Positions 27,330 through 36,509 are shown, counted from the stretch's first letter. The stretch: 64,000 bases of DNA from Herbaspirillum rhizosphaerae (GCF_001189965.1 NZ_LFLU01000014.1:89986-153985); one strand, 5' to 3'. Notes: a model not told the origin generated them from the letters alone. Numbers and translations: made by a program.

Positions 27330-28475
27330 TTATTTGCCGAGATCGGCCAGCGGATGCTCCGCCGCCGGCCACGGATCGGCGAAGAAACCTTCCACCCATG
27401 CCGGCGTCGCATCTACCAGGCGCGCCGGATTCCATTGCGGCTTCTGGTCTTTTTCCACGATCAGCGCGCGGATGCCTTCGACAAAATCGGGGCGCGCTGC
27501 GCAGTGCAGCGACACCACGAATTCGAGACGGAATACTTCCGCCAGCGACATGTAGCGCACGCGCTCCTGCAAGGTCAGCGACAGCCAGGCCGACCCGGGC
27601 GCACCGGCGCCGAGTGTCGCCACGGCCTTTTGCAACCAGGGATTGTCGCTCTTGAGGGCCAGGATGGCGTCGACAATGTCGGGCACGGTCTGGCCGCTGC
27701 ACAGCGCATTGATCAGGTCGAAATTGTCGCGCAGAGCCGACGGCGCAAACGTCACGTCGGCAGCGACATCGCGCTCGGCCTGTTGCAGCACGCGGCCGAG
27801 CAAGGCCTTGTCGTCGCCTTCGCCCCAGTTTTGCAGCAGCAAAGCGTCGACGACTTTTTGCTTGTCGGCCTGGGCGATGCGATAGTCCGCCAGTTTGGTG
27901 AATTTGGCGTCCTCGGCATTCATCAGCGCGCCGGTCAACGCCAGGAAAGCGCCCAGCTTGCCCGGCACGCGGCTCAGGAACCAACTGCCGCCGACGTCGG
28001 GATACAGGCCGATGCTGATTTCCGGCATGGCCAGGCGCGAACGCTCGGTGACCACGCGATGGCTGCAACCGGCCATCAGGCCGATGCCGCCGCCCATGAC
28101 GATGCCATGGCCCCAGCAAAGAATCGGTTTCGGATAGGTGTGGATTTCGTAGTCGAGCCGGTATTCGTGTTCGAAGAATTCGGCCGCGTAGCGATTGGCG
28201 CGGATGTCGTCGCGCGCCGGCGAGGCGTGATGTTCGCGCATGGTGCGATACAGCTGTTGCAGGTCGCCGCCGGCGCAAAAGGCCTTCTCACCCTGCGCTT
28301 GCAGCAGCACCATGGCGATGTCCGGATCTTTCGCCCACTGCCGCAACTGCGGCGTCAGCAAATGCACCATGTCGAGCGACAGCGCATTCAAGGTTTTTTC
28401 GGAAGCCAGCGTGGCGACGCCGATGCGGCGGCCATTCTGCGTGGCCAGTTCTTCAAACAAAACCGGTTGGCTCAT
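27330..28475 (-). CDS. Enoyl-CoA hydratase/isomerase family protein, 3-hydroxyisobutyryl-CoA hydrolase type
   Basis: This crotonase-fold protein probably hydrolyses 3-hydroxyisobutyryl-CoA in valine breakdown. The 381-residue length and the motifs FCAGGDLQQLY, GHGIVMGGGIGLMAG (oxyanion hole) and MPEISIGLYPDVGGSWFLSR (catalytic Glu/Asp region) fit this subfamily better than plain enoyl-CoA hydratases of about 260 residues. The C-terminus has the subfamily-specific FVEGIRALIVEKDQKPQWNP. The ATG at 28475 has AGGA upstream; an earlier ATG at 28541 adds an unrelated N-terminus. No other valine-catabolic gene is adjacent. Confidence 0.85.
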   Translation of the reverse strand: MSQPVLFEELATQNGRRIGVATLASEKTLNALSLDMVHLLTPQLRQWAKDPDIAMVLLQAQGEKAFCAGGDLQQLYRTMREHHASPARDDIRANRYAAEFFEHEYRLDYEIHTYPKPILCWGHGIVMGGGIGLMAGCSHRVVTERSRLAMPEISIGLYPDVGGSWFLSRVPGKLGAFLALTGALMNAEDAKFTKLADYRIAQADKQKVVDALLLQNWGEGDDKALLGRVLQQAERDVAADVTFAPSALRDNFDLINALCSGQTVPDIVDAILALKSDNPWLQKAVATLGAGAPGSAWLSLTLQERVRYMSLAEVFRLEFVVSLHCAARPDFVEGIRALIVEKDQKPQWNPARLVDATPAWVEGFFADPWPAAEHPLADLGK

Positions 28476-28556
28476 GGGGATCCTGATTGTCTCTGAAAGC
28501 GTCTTGTGCGACCTCGCCGGCCTCGTGAACCGGGAGATCATTTATATAAATTAATT

Positions 28557-28885
28557 GAAGCAAGCCGATAGGCCGGATTCTGTTACGACGGTTGCCCGTT
28601 ATGACAGCCATTCCTCTAGGCGCCGGATTGCTCCGGTGCTCAAGCTCTCTACCCGCACGCTCCGCGAGCAACATCAACGCGTGCCTATTTGAGATTGCTC
28701 CGAGTGGAGGTTACCGCGTTTCACCGTAACTTAATACGCTCGTCTCTGTGGCCCTGTTCCTCGCCTTATACCGGCTTGCGCCGGCTTTCGGCGGACGGCC
28801 GTTAACCGTCACCCTGCTCTATGGAGTCCGGACCTTCCTCCCGCCATCGCATGACACGATGACCAGCGGCTGTCTGGCTTGCTTC
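28557..28885 (-). ncRNA. rnpB: RNase P RNA, class A
   Basis: On the minus strand the RNA begins GAAGCAAGCCAGACAGCCGC and ends GGCTTGCTTC, so the first and last 10 bases pair as helix P1. In between are the universal segments GAGGAAGGTCCGGACTCC and ACAGGGTGACGG-like (here GCAGGGTGACGGTTAACGGC), CAGGGCCACAGAGACGA and GTGAAACGCGGTAACC, followed by TAGAGGAATGGCTGTC and AACAGAATCCGGCCTATC. The length of about 329 bases is normal. RNase P RNA is the ribozyme that removes 5' leaders from pre-tRNAs. The ends are set by P1 pairing and may be a few bases off. Confidence 0.95.
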
Positions 28886-28892
28886 GGGCGCT

Positions 28893-28898
28893 ATTGTA
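28893..28898 (-). promoter_or_regulatory. -10 element of rnpB
   Basis: Minus-strand TACAAT lies 7 bases upstream of the proposed rnpB 5' end, correct spacing for a -10 box. No good -35 is visible in the GC-rich sequence before it. Confidence 0.55.
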
Positions 28899-29139
28899 AC
28901 GTGGAACGCCCGCCGTCGGGGGCCACAGCGGCCGGGCGCGCTTTCGGAAAATTTTTTATTGTATTTTTTCACTGCGATTCTTCAGAACGGTATTTGTCTT
29001 ACCGATAACAGCAACTGGGACTGTGCGTTGTCGCTCCCTGTAGTATCTGTAACGCAATTGCTGCAACTGTATTGCTGCCGTGGAATGGAAAATAAGAAGG
29101 GATCAGCAAACCGACCCTCCATCCTCGAAAGGACATCCT

Positions 29140-30309
29140 ATGAAACTGATCCGAGCGGCGTCGATTTGCCGCGCCCTGTCCTTTTCCCTTGGCATCGCCG
29201 CCCTGCTTGCCGTGGCGCTGGCGGCGCATGCCGAAGACCCGGTTAAAAAAGTCACTATCGGGTTCGCCGCACCGCTTTCCGGGCCTGCCGGCGCAGTCGG
29301 CCAAAGCCAGCAGTTCGCCATCGAAATGGCGCTGGCCGAGGTCAATGCACGCGAGTTTCGCGTCAACGGCCAGCAGATCGTCTTCAATTTGCTGGTCCAG
29401 GACGATCGCGGCGATCCACGCGCCGCGGCGCTGGTTGCCGACTACCTGGTGCGCTCCGGCGTCGTGGCCGTGATCGGCCACTGGAACACCGGCGCCAGCG
29501 TGGTCGCCAGCAAGATCTACCACGCTGCCGGCATCCCGCAAATCGCCCCCGGATCGAGCGGACGCATTTATACCCAGGCCGGCTACAAGAACGTCTTCCG
29601 CATCATCGGTCACGACGACGACGGCGGCATCTACGCCAGCCGCTTCGCGGTGCAAAACCTGCGCGCGCGGCGCGTCGCCGTGATCGACGACGATACCGAT
29701 TTCGGCCGCATGCTGGCCAATCAGTTCGTCAAGGGACTCAGCCAGCAAGGCATCACGCCGGTCGCCCGGCAGTCGGTGAGCAGCAAGACCTCCGATTTCA
29801 ATGCCGCGCTCAACGAATGCAAGGCCCAGAACGCCGACCTGATCTTCTTCGGCGGCCTGGGCCCGCAGGTGGCGACCCTGACGCACAGCATCAGGCGCAT
29901 GACTCCCAATTCCCGCCTGCTGGCCGCCGACGGCACCGTCGGCCCGCTGTTCCTGCACATGGCGGGAGCGGACGGCGAAGGCACCTATGCATTGGCGTGG
30001 GGACAGACGCAGGAAAAGATGAACGGCTGGAAGAAATTCAAGGAAAAATACACCGCCCTCCATGGCGACCGCATCGAACTGTTCGCGCCTTTCGCCTACG
30101 ATGCCGCCAACATGATCTTCGCCGCCATCCGCCAGGCCGATTCAACCGACCCGAAACGCATCGCCGCGACGCTGCATGCCATGAAATACACCGGACTGAC
30201 CGGCGTCATCGCCTTCGACGACGAAGGCAATCTGGTCAATCCGGTCTATACCGTGTATCAGGTGCAGCAGCAGAAATGGATGCCGGTGCAGGCCTTCGGC
30301 GGGCGTTGA
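29140..30309 (+). CDS. Branched-chain amino-acid-type ABC transporter substrate-binding protein
   Basis: A periplasmic binding protein of the LivJ/LivK (Peripla_BP_6) class. The ATG at 29140 follows AAAGGACATCCT and gives 389 residues with a signal peptide ending in ALAAHA-E (about residue 30). Family motifs are IGFAAPLSGPAGAVGQSQQFAIEMAL, LLVQDDRGDPRAAALVADYLV, VVAVIGHWNTGASVVASKIY and the C-terminal YTGLTGVIAFDDEGN. No permease or ATPase genes are nearby, so it must work with a transporter encoded elsewhere. The following D-amino-acid dehydrogenase gene suggests, without proving, an amino-acid ligand. Confidence 0.9.
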   Translation: MKLIRAASICRALSFSLGIAALLAVALAAHAEDPVKKVTIGFAAPLSGPAGAVGQSQQFAIEMALAEVNAREFRVNGQQIVFNLLVQDDRGDPRAAALVADYLVRSGVVAVIGHWNTGASVVASKIYHAAGIPQIAPGSSGRIYTQAGYKNVFRIIGHDDDGGIYASRFAVQNLRARRVAVIDDDTDFGRMLANQFVKGLSQQGITPVARQSVSSKTSDFNAALNECKAQNADLIFFGGLGPQVATLTHSIRRMTPNSRLLAADGTVGPLFLHMAGADGEGTYALAWGQTQEKMNGWKKFKEKYTALHGDRIELFAPFAYDAANMIFAAIRQADSTDPKRIAATLHAMKYTGLTGVIAFDDEGNLVNPVYTVYQVQQQKWMPVQAFGGR

Positions 30310-30473
30310 ACACGCGACCGGCAGACCATGCCGATTCGGCATACGACAGCAAAATGCAGGCTGCGTATACTTGCAGGCTTGACGCTTGCTCTTGAATCTT
30401 ATTCCCGGTGCTGCTTGCCGGCCGCCTGATCGGCGCGCTGCTCAGACACCTCTCCCCGCCACAGGAAACAACC

Positions 30474-31754
30474 ATGCACATCTGCGTACTCGGCGCCGGC
30501 ATCATCGGCGTGACTTCCGCCTACCGCTTGCTGGAAGACGGCCATCAGGTCACCCTGATCGACGCCCATCCCGTTGCGGGCGCCGGCACCAGCATGGGCA
30601 ACGGCGCGCAGCTGAGCTATTCGTATGTGGCGCCGCTGGCCGATCCTTCGGTGTGGACGCACTGGCCGCACTACCTGTTCAGCGCCGACTCGCCGCTGAC
30701 CCTGAAACCCAAGCTGGATCCCGCACAATGGAGCTGGCTGCTCAAATTCCTCGGCGCCTGCAATGCAGAGCGCGTCAAACGCACCACGATCGAGCTGCTG
30801 CAGCTGGCGTTTTACAGCCGCGATGAATTGACGCAGCTGCAGCAGGCCGCGCCGTTCGACTTCAGCCACCGCACCGCCGGCAAGCTGGTGATGTACACCG
30901 ATCCCGCCGGCCTGGCGTCGGCGCGCAAGCAAGTCGCCTTTCAGTCGCAATACGGTTGCCGGCAGGAAGTCATCGACGCCGCGCGCTGCCTGGAGATCGA
31001 ACCGGCCTTGGGCAATGCCGCCCGCAACTGGGCCGGCGGCGTCTACACGCCGAGCGAAGAAGCCGGCGACTGCGCGCAGTTTTGCCGGGGACTGGTGACG
31101 GCGATGCACGGCAACAGCGGCTTTCGTTTCATGCCCTCGACCACCGTTGCGCACGTGAACATGCAGGACGGCGCCATCGCGTCCGTGCAGGTCACCTCGC
31201 AGACGGGCGTGCAATCGATCGATGCCGACGCCTTCGTGCTGGCGCTGGGTGCGGACAGCGCCGCCTTCGCGCGCCAGGCCGGCTTCAGCCTGCCGCTTTA
31301 TCCGCTCAAGGGCTACAGCATCACCGTGCCGCTCAACGACAGCTTCACGCAATCGGCTGCGCCGCAGGTTTCCATCACCGACATCTCGAAAAAAATCGTC
31401 TACGCACGCCTGGGCAATCGCCTGCGCGTCGCCGGCCGTGTGGAACTGGTCGGCATGGACAGGCACATTCCCGATCGCGCCATCAACGAACTGGTCGATG
31501 GCGCCAACGAACTCTTCCCCGGCAGCATTCGCGACCAGCGCGCTTCGCAGCTGTCGCCATGGGCGGGATTCCGTCCGGCCACGCCCAGCGGCGTGCCGGT
31601 CATCGGCGCCTCGCCGGTGAAAAACCTCTACCTGAACATCGGCCAGGGCGCGCTCGGCTGGACGCTCGCCTGCGGCAGCGCCGCCTTGCTGGCGGCACAG
31701 ATCGGCGGCCGCAAGACGGCGATCGACGATGCGCCGTTCCGTTACGGGCGCTGA
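30474..31754 (+). CDS. dadA: D-amino-acid dehydrogenase, FAD-dependent (DadA family)
   Basis: DadA oxidatively deaminates D-amino acids to 2-oxo acids at the inner membrane and passes electrons to the respiratory chain. The ATG at 30474 (CAGGAAACAACC upstream) gives 426 residues. The N-terminus has the FAD-binding GxGxxG signature in VLGAGIIGVTSAYRLLEDGHQVTLID. It is followed by GTSMGNGAQLSYSYVAPLADPSVW and, near the C-terminus, WAGFRPATPSGVPVIG and NIGQGALGWTLACGSAALLA, all typical of DadA. Length matches E. coli DadA (432). Several DadA paralogues can occur in this group, so the substrate is open. Confidence 0.88.
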   Translation: MHICVLGAGIIGVTSAYRLLEDGHQVTLIDAHPVAGAGTSMGNGAQLSYSYVAPLADPSVWTHWPHYLFSADSPLTLKPKLDPAQWSWLLKFLGACNAERVKRTTIELLQLAFYSRDELTQLQQAAPFDFSHRTAGKLVMYTDPAGLASARKQVAFQSQYGCRQEVIDAARCLEIEPALGNAARNWAGGVYTPSEEAGDCAQFCRGLVTAMHGNSGFRFMPSTTVAHVNMQDGAIASVQVTSQTGVQSIDADAFVLALGADSAAFARQAGFSLPLYPLKGYSITVPLNDSFTQSAAPQVSITDISKKIVYARLGNRLRVAGRVELVGMDRHIPDRAINELVDGANELFPGSIRDQRASQLSPWAGFRPATPSGVPVIGASPVKNLYLNIGQGALGWTLACGSAALLAAQIGGRKTAIDDAPFRYGR

Positions 31755-31844
31755 TTTGACCGCATCATTTCCAGCAGTCAGCGTGATCGCCGGATTCCGA
31801 ATACCATATCCCGACGACAAATAAAGATACTCAAGGAGACTGGA

Positions 31845-32600
31845 ATGCGGGAAAACAATCTGCGCACACTGTTCGCGCAAAAGAAGCTGGCCCTGAACGG
31901 CTGGGCCTCCATCGGCAATGCTTTTCTGGCGGAACTGGTCGCCGACTGCGGCTACGACGCGGTGACGGTGGACTTGCAGCACGGACTGTTCTCGGTCGAC
32001 GCGGCGGTGACGATGCTGCAGGCGATTTCCGCCACCAAGGCCGTGCCACTGGTGCGCTGCTCCGAAAACAGCCTGGGCGAAATCAACAAGCTGCTCGACG
32101 CCGGCGCTTACGGCATCATCTGCCCGCTGATCAATACCAAAGAAGATGCCGAGAAATTCGTGCACGCCTGCCACTACTCGCCACGCGGCGGCCGCAGCTA
32201 CGGGCCCGCGCGCGGCGTGCTGTACGGCGGCAAGGATTACTTCGAACACGCCAACCGCACCATCCTCACACTGGCCATGATCGAGACGCGCCAGGGACTG
32301 GCGGCGGCGGAAGACATCCTGTCGGTGCCGGATCTCGACGGCATCTTCATCGGCCCCAGCGACCTCGCCATCGACATGGGGCTCGCCCCCGATGCATGGA
32401 ATGACGACAAGGTCGACCAGGCCTTCCAGCACCTGATCAGACTGTGCCGCGCACGCGGCAAATACGTCGGCATCTTCTGCGGTTCGGTCGAGATGGCCGA
32501 ACGCATGAAAGCCTACGGCGTCGACATGCTGGTGCCCGGCACCGACGCGCAACTGCTGCGCGCCGAAACCACCCGCCGCCTGAACATCCTGCGCGGCTAG
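31845..32600 (+). CDS. HpcH/HpaI family aldolase
   Basis: A class II, metal-dependent pyruvate/oxaloacetate-type aldolase of the HpcH/HpaI/GarL family that cleaves 2-keto-4-hydroxy acids. The 251-residue product has NGWASIGNAFLAELVADCGYDAVTVDLQHG, the metal ligand Glu in AMIETRQGLAAAEDIL and the Asp in FIGPSDLAIDMGL. The start has AAGGAGACTGGA in front of ATG. It lies 90 bases after dadA on the same strand and is followed by a terminator, so the two may form a unit. No specific substrate can be named from sequence alone. Confidence 0.88.
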   Translation: MRENNLRTLFAQKKLALNGWASIGNAFLAELVADCGYDAVTVDLQHGLFSVDAAVTMLQAISATKAVPLVRCSENSLGEINKLLDAGAYGIICPLINTKEDAEKFVHACHYSPRGGRSYGPARGVLYGGKDYFEHANRTILTLAMIETRQGLAAAEDILSVPDLDGIFIGPSDLAIDMGLAPDAWNDDKVDQAFQHLIRLCRARGKYVGIFCGSVEMAERMKAYGVDMLVPGTDAQLLRAETTRRLNILRG

Positions 32601-32625
32601 TCGCAATACCGCAATACGCCCGCCG

Positions 32626-32660
32626 ACGCGCGCATGCATCACGCTGCGCGCGTTTTTCTT
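32626..32660 (+). terminator. Rho-independent terminator after the aldolase gene
   Basis: An 8-bp stem ACGCGCGC/GCGCGCGT with a 12-base loop is followed by TTTTCTTT, 26 bases after the stop codon. Confidence 0.75.
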
Positions 32661-32934
32661 TCCAGGACGGCAAACAGTCGGCGACACGCGTCGCCATTGG
32701 CGCCCGGACCGTCCGAAAAAAATCCGCATATCGTCATTATTCGACTGCAAATTCGCATCGGAGAAAACTGCATATGACAGTTATTCGATTTACTGCGCGG
32801 ATAGTCGCTTTTTAAGAATTATCTTATTTAAGCATCACCACGGAACTTACATAATCCCCTCCGGAAGCACCGACAGCGGGCTGGCTCATCGTGAGCCAAG
32901 GCCTCGTCGGTCAAGGGAACAACAGGGGAATATC
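32661..32934 (+). promoter_or_regulatory. Intergenic region with candidate promoter for the lipoprotein gene
   Basis: This AT-richer gap holds no supportable gene. TTTAAG (32827-32832), a 17-base spacer and CATAAT (32850-32855) form a plausible sigma-70 promoter about 80 bases before the lipoprotein start. The first part of the gap is GC-rich and featureless. Confidence 0.35.
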
Positions 32935-33573
32935 ATGACGCTCTCGACCAACCGGTTTTCGCTGGCCAGCATCGCACTGATCGCTGCAGCATTGCTGCTG
33001 AGCGCCTGCCACAGCGACTCCGTAGCGCACAACGACACACTGGCCGCATCGCCCAAAGAAGCCAGCAGTTGGGACACGCTGCCGCAAAGCGACACCTTGC
33101 GCGCCGCCGAACAAACCTATCGCGCCTGCGCGCGGGAAGCGGCGCAACTGCATATTGCAACCAAAGAATTTCCGCAAATCAGCGACCGCGTCACTTACCT
33201 GACACAAGACGGCCGACGCGTGCGAAAGACAGAACAGATGAGCGTCAACGTCGACGACATGCACATCGACAACGGTTGCGCGACGCGCATTGTCTATAGC
33301 ATCAGCGTCGATGTCATTCCCGAAGGGGCCACGCCGGCTATCGTTGAGCAGACATCGCCCGACGTCTCCGCCCACGTGCAACTTGCCATCGACAGAAAAA
33401 CACCAGCGGCGCCGGCATGCGCACTCACACGCGACCCCGGCCCGCAAAGCCATTTCATGATGCTCAACCTGTGCCGGAGCGAAGAACACCGCGCCGAACA
33501 GGAACAGCAGGCGCGCCAGGAAGAGCCCATCGTCCGTCCGAAGAAAAACATTTCCCCGGCAACCTCCAGCTAG
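32935..33573 (+). CDS. Putative lipoprotein of unknown function
   Basis: A 212-residue protein with a type II signal peptide: hydrophobic stretch LASIALIAAALLLSAC with lipobox LSAC, so Cys25 is the likely lipidated residue. The following residues (HSDS) carry no Asp at +2, which would favour the outer membrane. The mature part has four further cysteines (ACAREA, DNGCATR, PACALTR, NLCRSE), which could form two disulfides. It ends in a charged Gln/Glu/Lys-rich tail. I recognise no domain. The ATG follows AGGGGAATATC. It converges with the aldo/keto reductase gene. Confidence 0.75.
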   Translation: MTLSTNRFSLASIALIAAALLLSACHSDSVAHNDTLAASPKEASSWDTLPQSDTLRAAEQTYRACAREAAQLHIATKEFPQISDRVTYLTQDGRRVRKTEQMSVNVDDMHIDNGCATRIVYSISVDVIPEGATPAIVEQTSPDVSAHVQLAIDRKTPAAPACALTRDPGPQSHFMMLNLCRSEEHRAEQEQQARQEEPIVRPKKNISPATSS

Positions 33574-33615
33574 TCTCCGGTACGTTCCTGCCGCCGACCC
33601 GGTTCCGGCAGCGGC

Positions 33616-34623
33616 TTAGGCGAAGGGAACGCGACCGAAGAACGGATAGCTAGGATCGTTGTAACCCGGCGTCGACGAATGCCCGGGCGTCACCAGCGCA
33701 TCGATCATCGCCTCTTCTTCCGCAGAAATCTTCAGGTCGACCGCATCGTAATAATCTTCCATCTGCGCCAGCGTGCGCGGTCCGGCGATCACGCTGCTGA
33801 TCGCGGAATTGGCCAGCACCCACGCCGTCGCAAATTGCCCCAGCTTGACGCCGCGCGCGGTGCAATGTTCTTGCAGGCGCTCGGCGATGAGCAGCGACTC
33901 TTCGCGAAATTCCGTTTCCATGATGCGTTTGTCGCCGCGGCCGGCGCGCGTGTTCTGGTCGGGCGCCTGGCCCGGTTTGTATTTGCCGGTCAGCACGCCG
34001 CGTGCAATCGGGCTATAGGGCACGACGCCGAGACCGTAGTTGTTGCAGGCCGGCAGGATTTCCACTTCCGGCATGCGGTTGAGCAAGTTGTAATACGGCT
34101 GGCACACCAGCGGCAGCGGCACGTTGTTCTTCTCGCACAGGCGCGCGATCTCGGCGATGCGCCAGCCGCGGAAGTTGGACACCCCGAAGCCGCGGATTTT
34201 GCCCGCGCGGATCAGGTCGCCCAGCGCCTGGATCGCTTCTTCCAGATTTTCTTCGTGGTAATCGCGATGCATGTACAGCACGTCGAGATAGTCGGTGTCG
34301 AGGCGGCGCAGGATGTTGTCGGTTTCGGTGACGATCCAGTGGCGCGAATAGTGCGATTGATTCGGCGCGCTGCTCATGGCGTTGCCGAGCTTGCTGGCCA
34401 GCACCCAGTCGCCGCGCTGTCCTTGCAGCAGCTTGCCGACCATCTCTTCGGACTTGCCCTTGCTGTAGACGTCGGCGGTGTCGATGAAGTTGACGCCATG
34501 CTCGCGCGCCGAGGCGACGATATTGCGCGCTTCGTCGATCGCGGTCTGGTCGCCGAACATCATGGTGCCAAGGCACAGGGCCGAGACTTTCAGGTTGCTG
34601 TTGCCAAGGCGTCGATATTGCAT
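33616..34623 (-). CDS. Aldo/keto reductase
   Basis: A 335-residue NADPH-dependent oxidoreductase with the (beta/alpha)8 fold. The start MQYRRLGNSNLKVSALCLGTM is typical of the YdhF/Tas/potassium-channel-beta branch. The catalytic tetrad is visible as Asp48, Tyr53 (DTADVYS), Lys78 (ASKLG) and His119 (DVLYMHRDYH). GFGVSNFRGW and VVPYSPIARGVLTGKY are further family segments. The ATG at 34623 is preceded by GGAGACACACC. The upstream AraC-family gene on the same strand (101 bases away) probably regulates it. Confidence 0.92.
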   Translation of the reverse strand: MQYRRLGNSNLKVSALCLGTMMFGDQTAIDEARNIVASAREHGVNFIDTADVYSKGKSEEMVGKLLQGQRGDWVLASKLGNAMSSAPNQSHYSRHWIVTETDNILRRLDTDYLDVLYMHRDYHEENLEEAIQALGDLIRAGKIRGFGVSNFRGWRIAEIARLCEKNNVPLPLVCQPYYNLLNRMPEVEILPACNNYGLGVVPYSPIARGVLTGKYKPGQAPDQNTRAGRGDKRIMETEFREESLLIAERLQEHCTARGVKLGQFATAWVLANSAISSVIAGPRTLAQMEDYYDAVDLKISAEEEAMIDALVTPGHSSTPGYNDPSYPFFGRVPFA

Positions 34624-34724
34624 GGTGTGTCTCCGGTGAGAATAAGGTGGGCCAGACAGAACAAATCAGGGAAGACGATTCTAGCGCCTTGACGGAAATC
34701 GCGTCGGCGACTCTCCGGCTTTGC

Positions 34725-35729
34725 TTACAAGGCCGGCGCCTCTTCTTCCAGCCAGCGCCGCTTGTCGCGCAACGGCGGCGCGCCGAACATGCGGCTGTAT
34801 TCGCGGCTGAACTGCGACGGACTTTCGTAACCGACCGTCTGCGACGCCAGCGCCACGCTCACGTCATCGGCCAGAATCAGGCGGCGCGCTTCCTGCAGGC
34901 GCAGGTTCTTCTGGTATTGCAGCGGGCTCATCGCCGTCACCACCTTGAAATGATGATGCAGCGACGACACGCTCATGTGCACGTCGCGCGCGATGTCGTC
35001 CACCCGCAGCGGCTGCACGAAGTTTTCTTTCATCATGCGGATGGCCTTGGCGATACGGTTCATCTGGCTATCCTGCAGCACGGTCTGGCGCAGCAAGGCG
35101 CCCTGCCCGTTCATCAGCAGGCGATACAGGATTTCGCGCTTGACCATGGGCGCCAGGATGGGAATGTCGCGCGGCGTATCCAGCAGGCGCAACAGCCGCA
35201 GCACCGCGTCCAGCAGCGTAGCGTTAAGCCGGTTGACGAACAAGCCGCGCGAGGCGTCCGAGGCGATCCCCTGCGGCAGGCTCTCGTCGCCGATCAGCGC
35301 GCCGATTTCCTTGGTGTCGAGCTCCATGCGCAAACCCAGATAGGGCTGCGCCGGACTGCTGATCATGACCTTGCCGACCATCGGCAGATCCACCGATGAC
35401 ACCAGATAGTGCATCGGGTCGTAATCATAGACATCCTCGCCGACGTAGAGGCGCTTGGATCCTTGCGCGATCACGGCAAAGGCCGGCTTCTGCACAGCAT
35501 GCTTGGGACCGCCCGGATTCACGATGCGATGAATCGCCAGGCCCTCGATGGCGGTCTCGATCGAACCGTCGGCGTCGCCGGTCAGCCGCGTCATCAGGGT
35601 CACCAGTTCGCGCTGCGCCAGCTCCAGGCGCGCATCGGTGTCGACCATGGAGTTCACGGCGGCAGAGCGTTCCGCAGGCGCAGACGGCTCAAACTCGGCA
35701 GCGTCGCCGGGAATATCGTTCAGATCCAT
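34725..35729 (-). CDS. AraC family transcriptional regulator
   Basis: A 334-residue regulator. The N-terminal two thirds match the AraC_N type of domain (IHRIVNPGGPKHAVQKPAFAVIAQGSKRLYVGEDVYDYDP, then MHYLVSSVDLP). The C-terminal 100 residues carry the two helix-turn-helix motifs (VDDIARDVHMSVSSLHHHFKVVTAMSPLQYQKNLRLQEARRLI and VALASQTVGYESPSQFSREYSRMFG). Regulators of this type often control a neighbouring aldo/keto reductase, which here follows on the same strand. Two related inverted repeats upstream of its start may be operator sites. Confidence 0.92.
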   Translation of the reverse strand: MDLNDIPGDAAEFEPSAPAERSAAVNSMVDTDARLELAQRELVTLMTRLTGDADGSIETAIEGLAIHRIVNPGGPKHAVQKPAFAVIAQGSKRLYVGEDVYDYDPMHYLVSSVDLPMVGKVMISSPAQPYLGLRMELDTKEIGALIGDESLPQGIASDASRGLFVNRLNATLLDAVLRLLRLLDTPRDIPILAPMVKREILYRLLMNGQGALLRQTVLQDSQMNRIAKAIRMMKENFVQPLRVDDIARDVHMSVSSLHHHFKVVTAMSPLQYQKNLRLQEARRLILADDVSVALASQTVGYESPSQFSREYSRMFGAPPLRDKRRWLEEEAPAL

Positions 35730-35783
35730 GGCAATTCCGAAAAGGAAAGTGGGGAGCGCTCAGCTTACTCCAGTTTCACGACT

Positions 35784-35822
35784 TGCCTGAATCTCCGGCT
35801 CCATTGATTGGAGAAATAGGCA
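35784..35822. repeat. Inverted repeat A upstream of the AraC gene
   Basis: TGCCT and TCTCC in the left arm pair with GGAGA and AGGCA in the right arm. The repeat is followed by AATAATT. It lies about 55-93 bases before the AraC start and resembles repeat B. Confidence 0.5.
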
Positions 35823-36083
35823 AATAATTGAGAGGATTAGGTATCCGAGCCGTCCGTGCAAGCATGATTTCTTGCCGGAAGAAAAACTTCAGCGCACTTC
35901 CTTCAGCCCGTCATTGCATTCGCCCGGCACCACAGACAATGCGCAGAAGGCCCTTCCCAGCCGGCACTTCGCCACCACGAAATAGTCAGACTCGCATTCA
36001 TGCCGCGATGTCGGCGATAGCGGCTTGTATCAAAAAGAACGCCGCCTTCGCACGCCGCAAGCGATCTCAAAAATAGCAAAAAC

Positions 36084-36117
36084 TGCCTGATTCACCGATA
36101 CACTGGAGAATCAGGCA
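36084..36117. repeat. Inverted repeat B, related to repeat A
   Basis: A perfect 9-base arm TGCCTGATT pairs with AATCAGGCA around a 16-base centre that includes CTGGAG. It is followed by AATATT, like repeat A. It lies 355 bases upstream of the AraC start. Confidence 0.55.
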
Positions 36118-36509
36118 AATATTCGACAGATTTCAGCAAACGTAAATTGCTGCGTTGCGCGCATAATCTCTTCACGCCAAAACACATGATTCAAGCTGTC
36201 TGTCGCTCCGCTTTGGGGCCGACCATGCAAGACAGTGCTTCACGGGACCGCCGACAACCGGTGCGCAGATCCGCGCCGCCGCCTCGGCCCTTCATTAACT
36301 TTTCCAGACCATCGCCCCGATACTTTTCGCCCCTCCCGGCGAAGGGACGCGCTGCTTTCTTTCAGATTGCAGCGTACCCGGCATCGATGCCGCCGGCCGG
36401 ACGAACAAGGACGCACATGCAAGCAATCGCCCACGCAAAAACCGCGACGCGCCTGAGCTCAACATCAGGCGGGCCGCTGCATGGAAAAACAAGAACCGGA
36501 AAACGCGCC

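Larger units (their letters stand above)
35730..36509. other. 780-bp gene-free region between araC-type and lysR-type genes
   Basis: It contains the promoter region of the AraC gene, two related inverted repeats (35784-35822 and 36084-36117) and the 3' flank of the LysR gene. Short frames exist on both strands (for example 35828-36076 plus) but have no Shine-Dalgarno sequence and no family resemblance. I see no RNA gene. Confidence 0.55.

Noticed and set aside
30399..32750. 783-codon minus-strand frame opposite dadA and the aldolase
   Set aside because: It is a shadow of two well-supported plus-strand genes, with Arg/Gln/His-rich translation.
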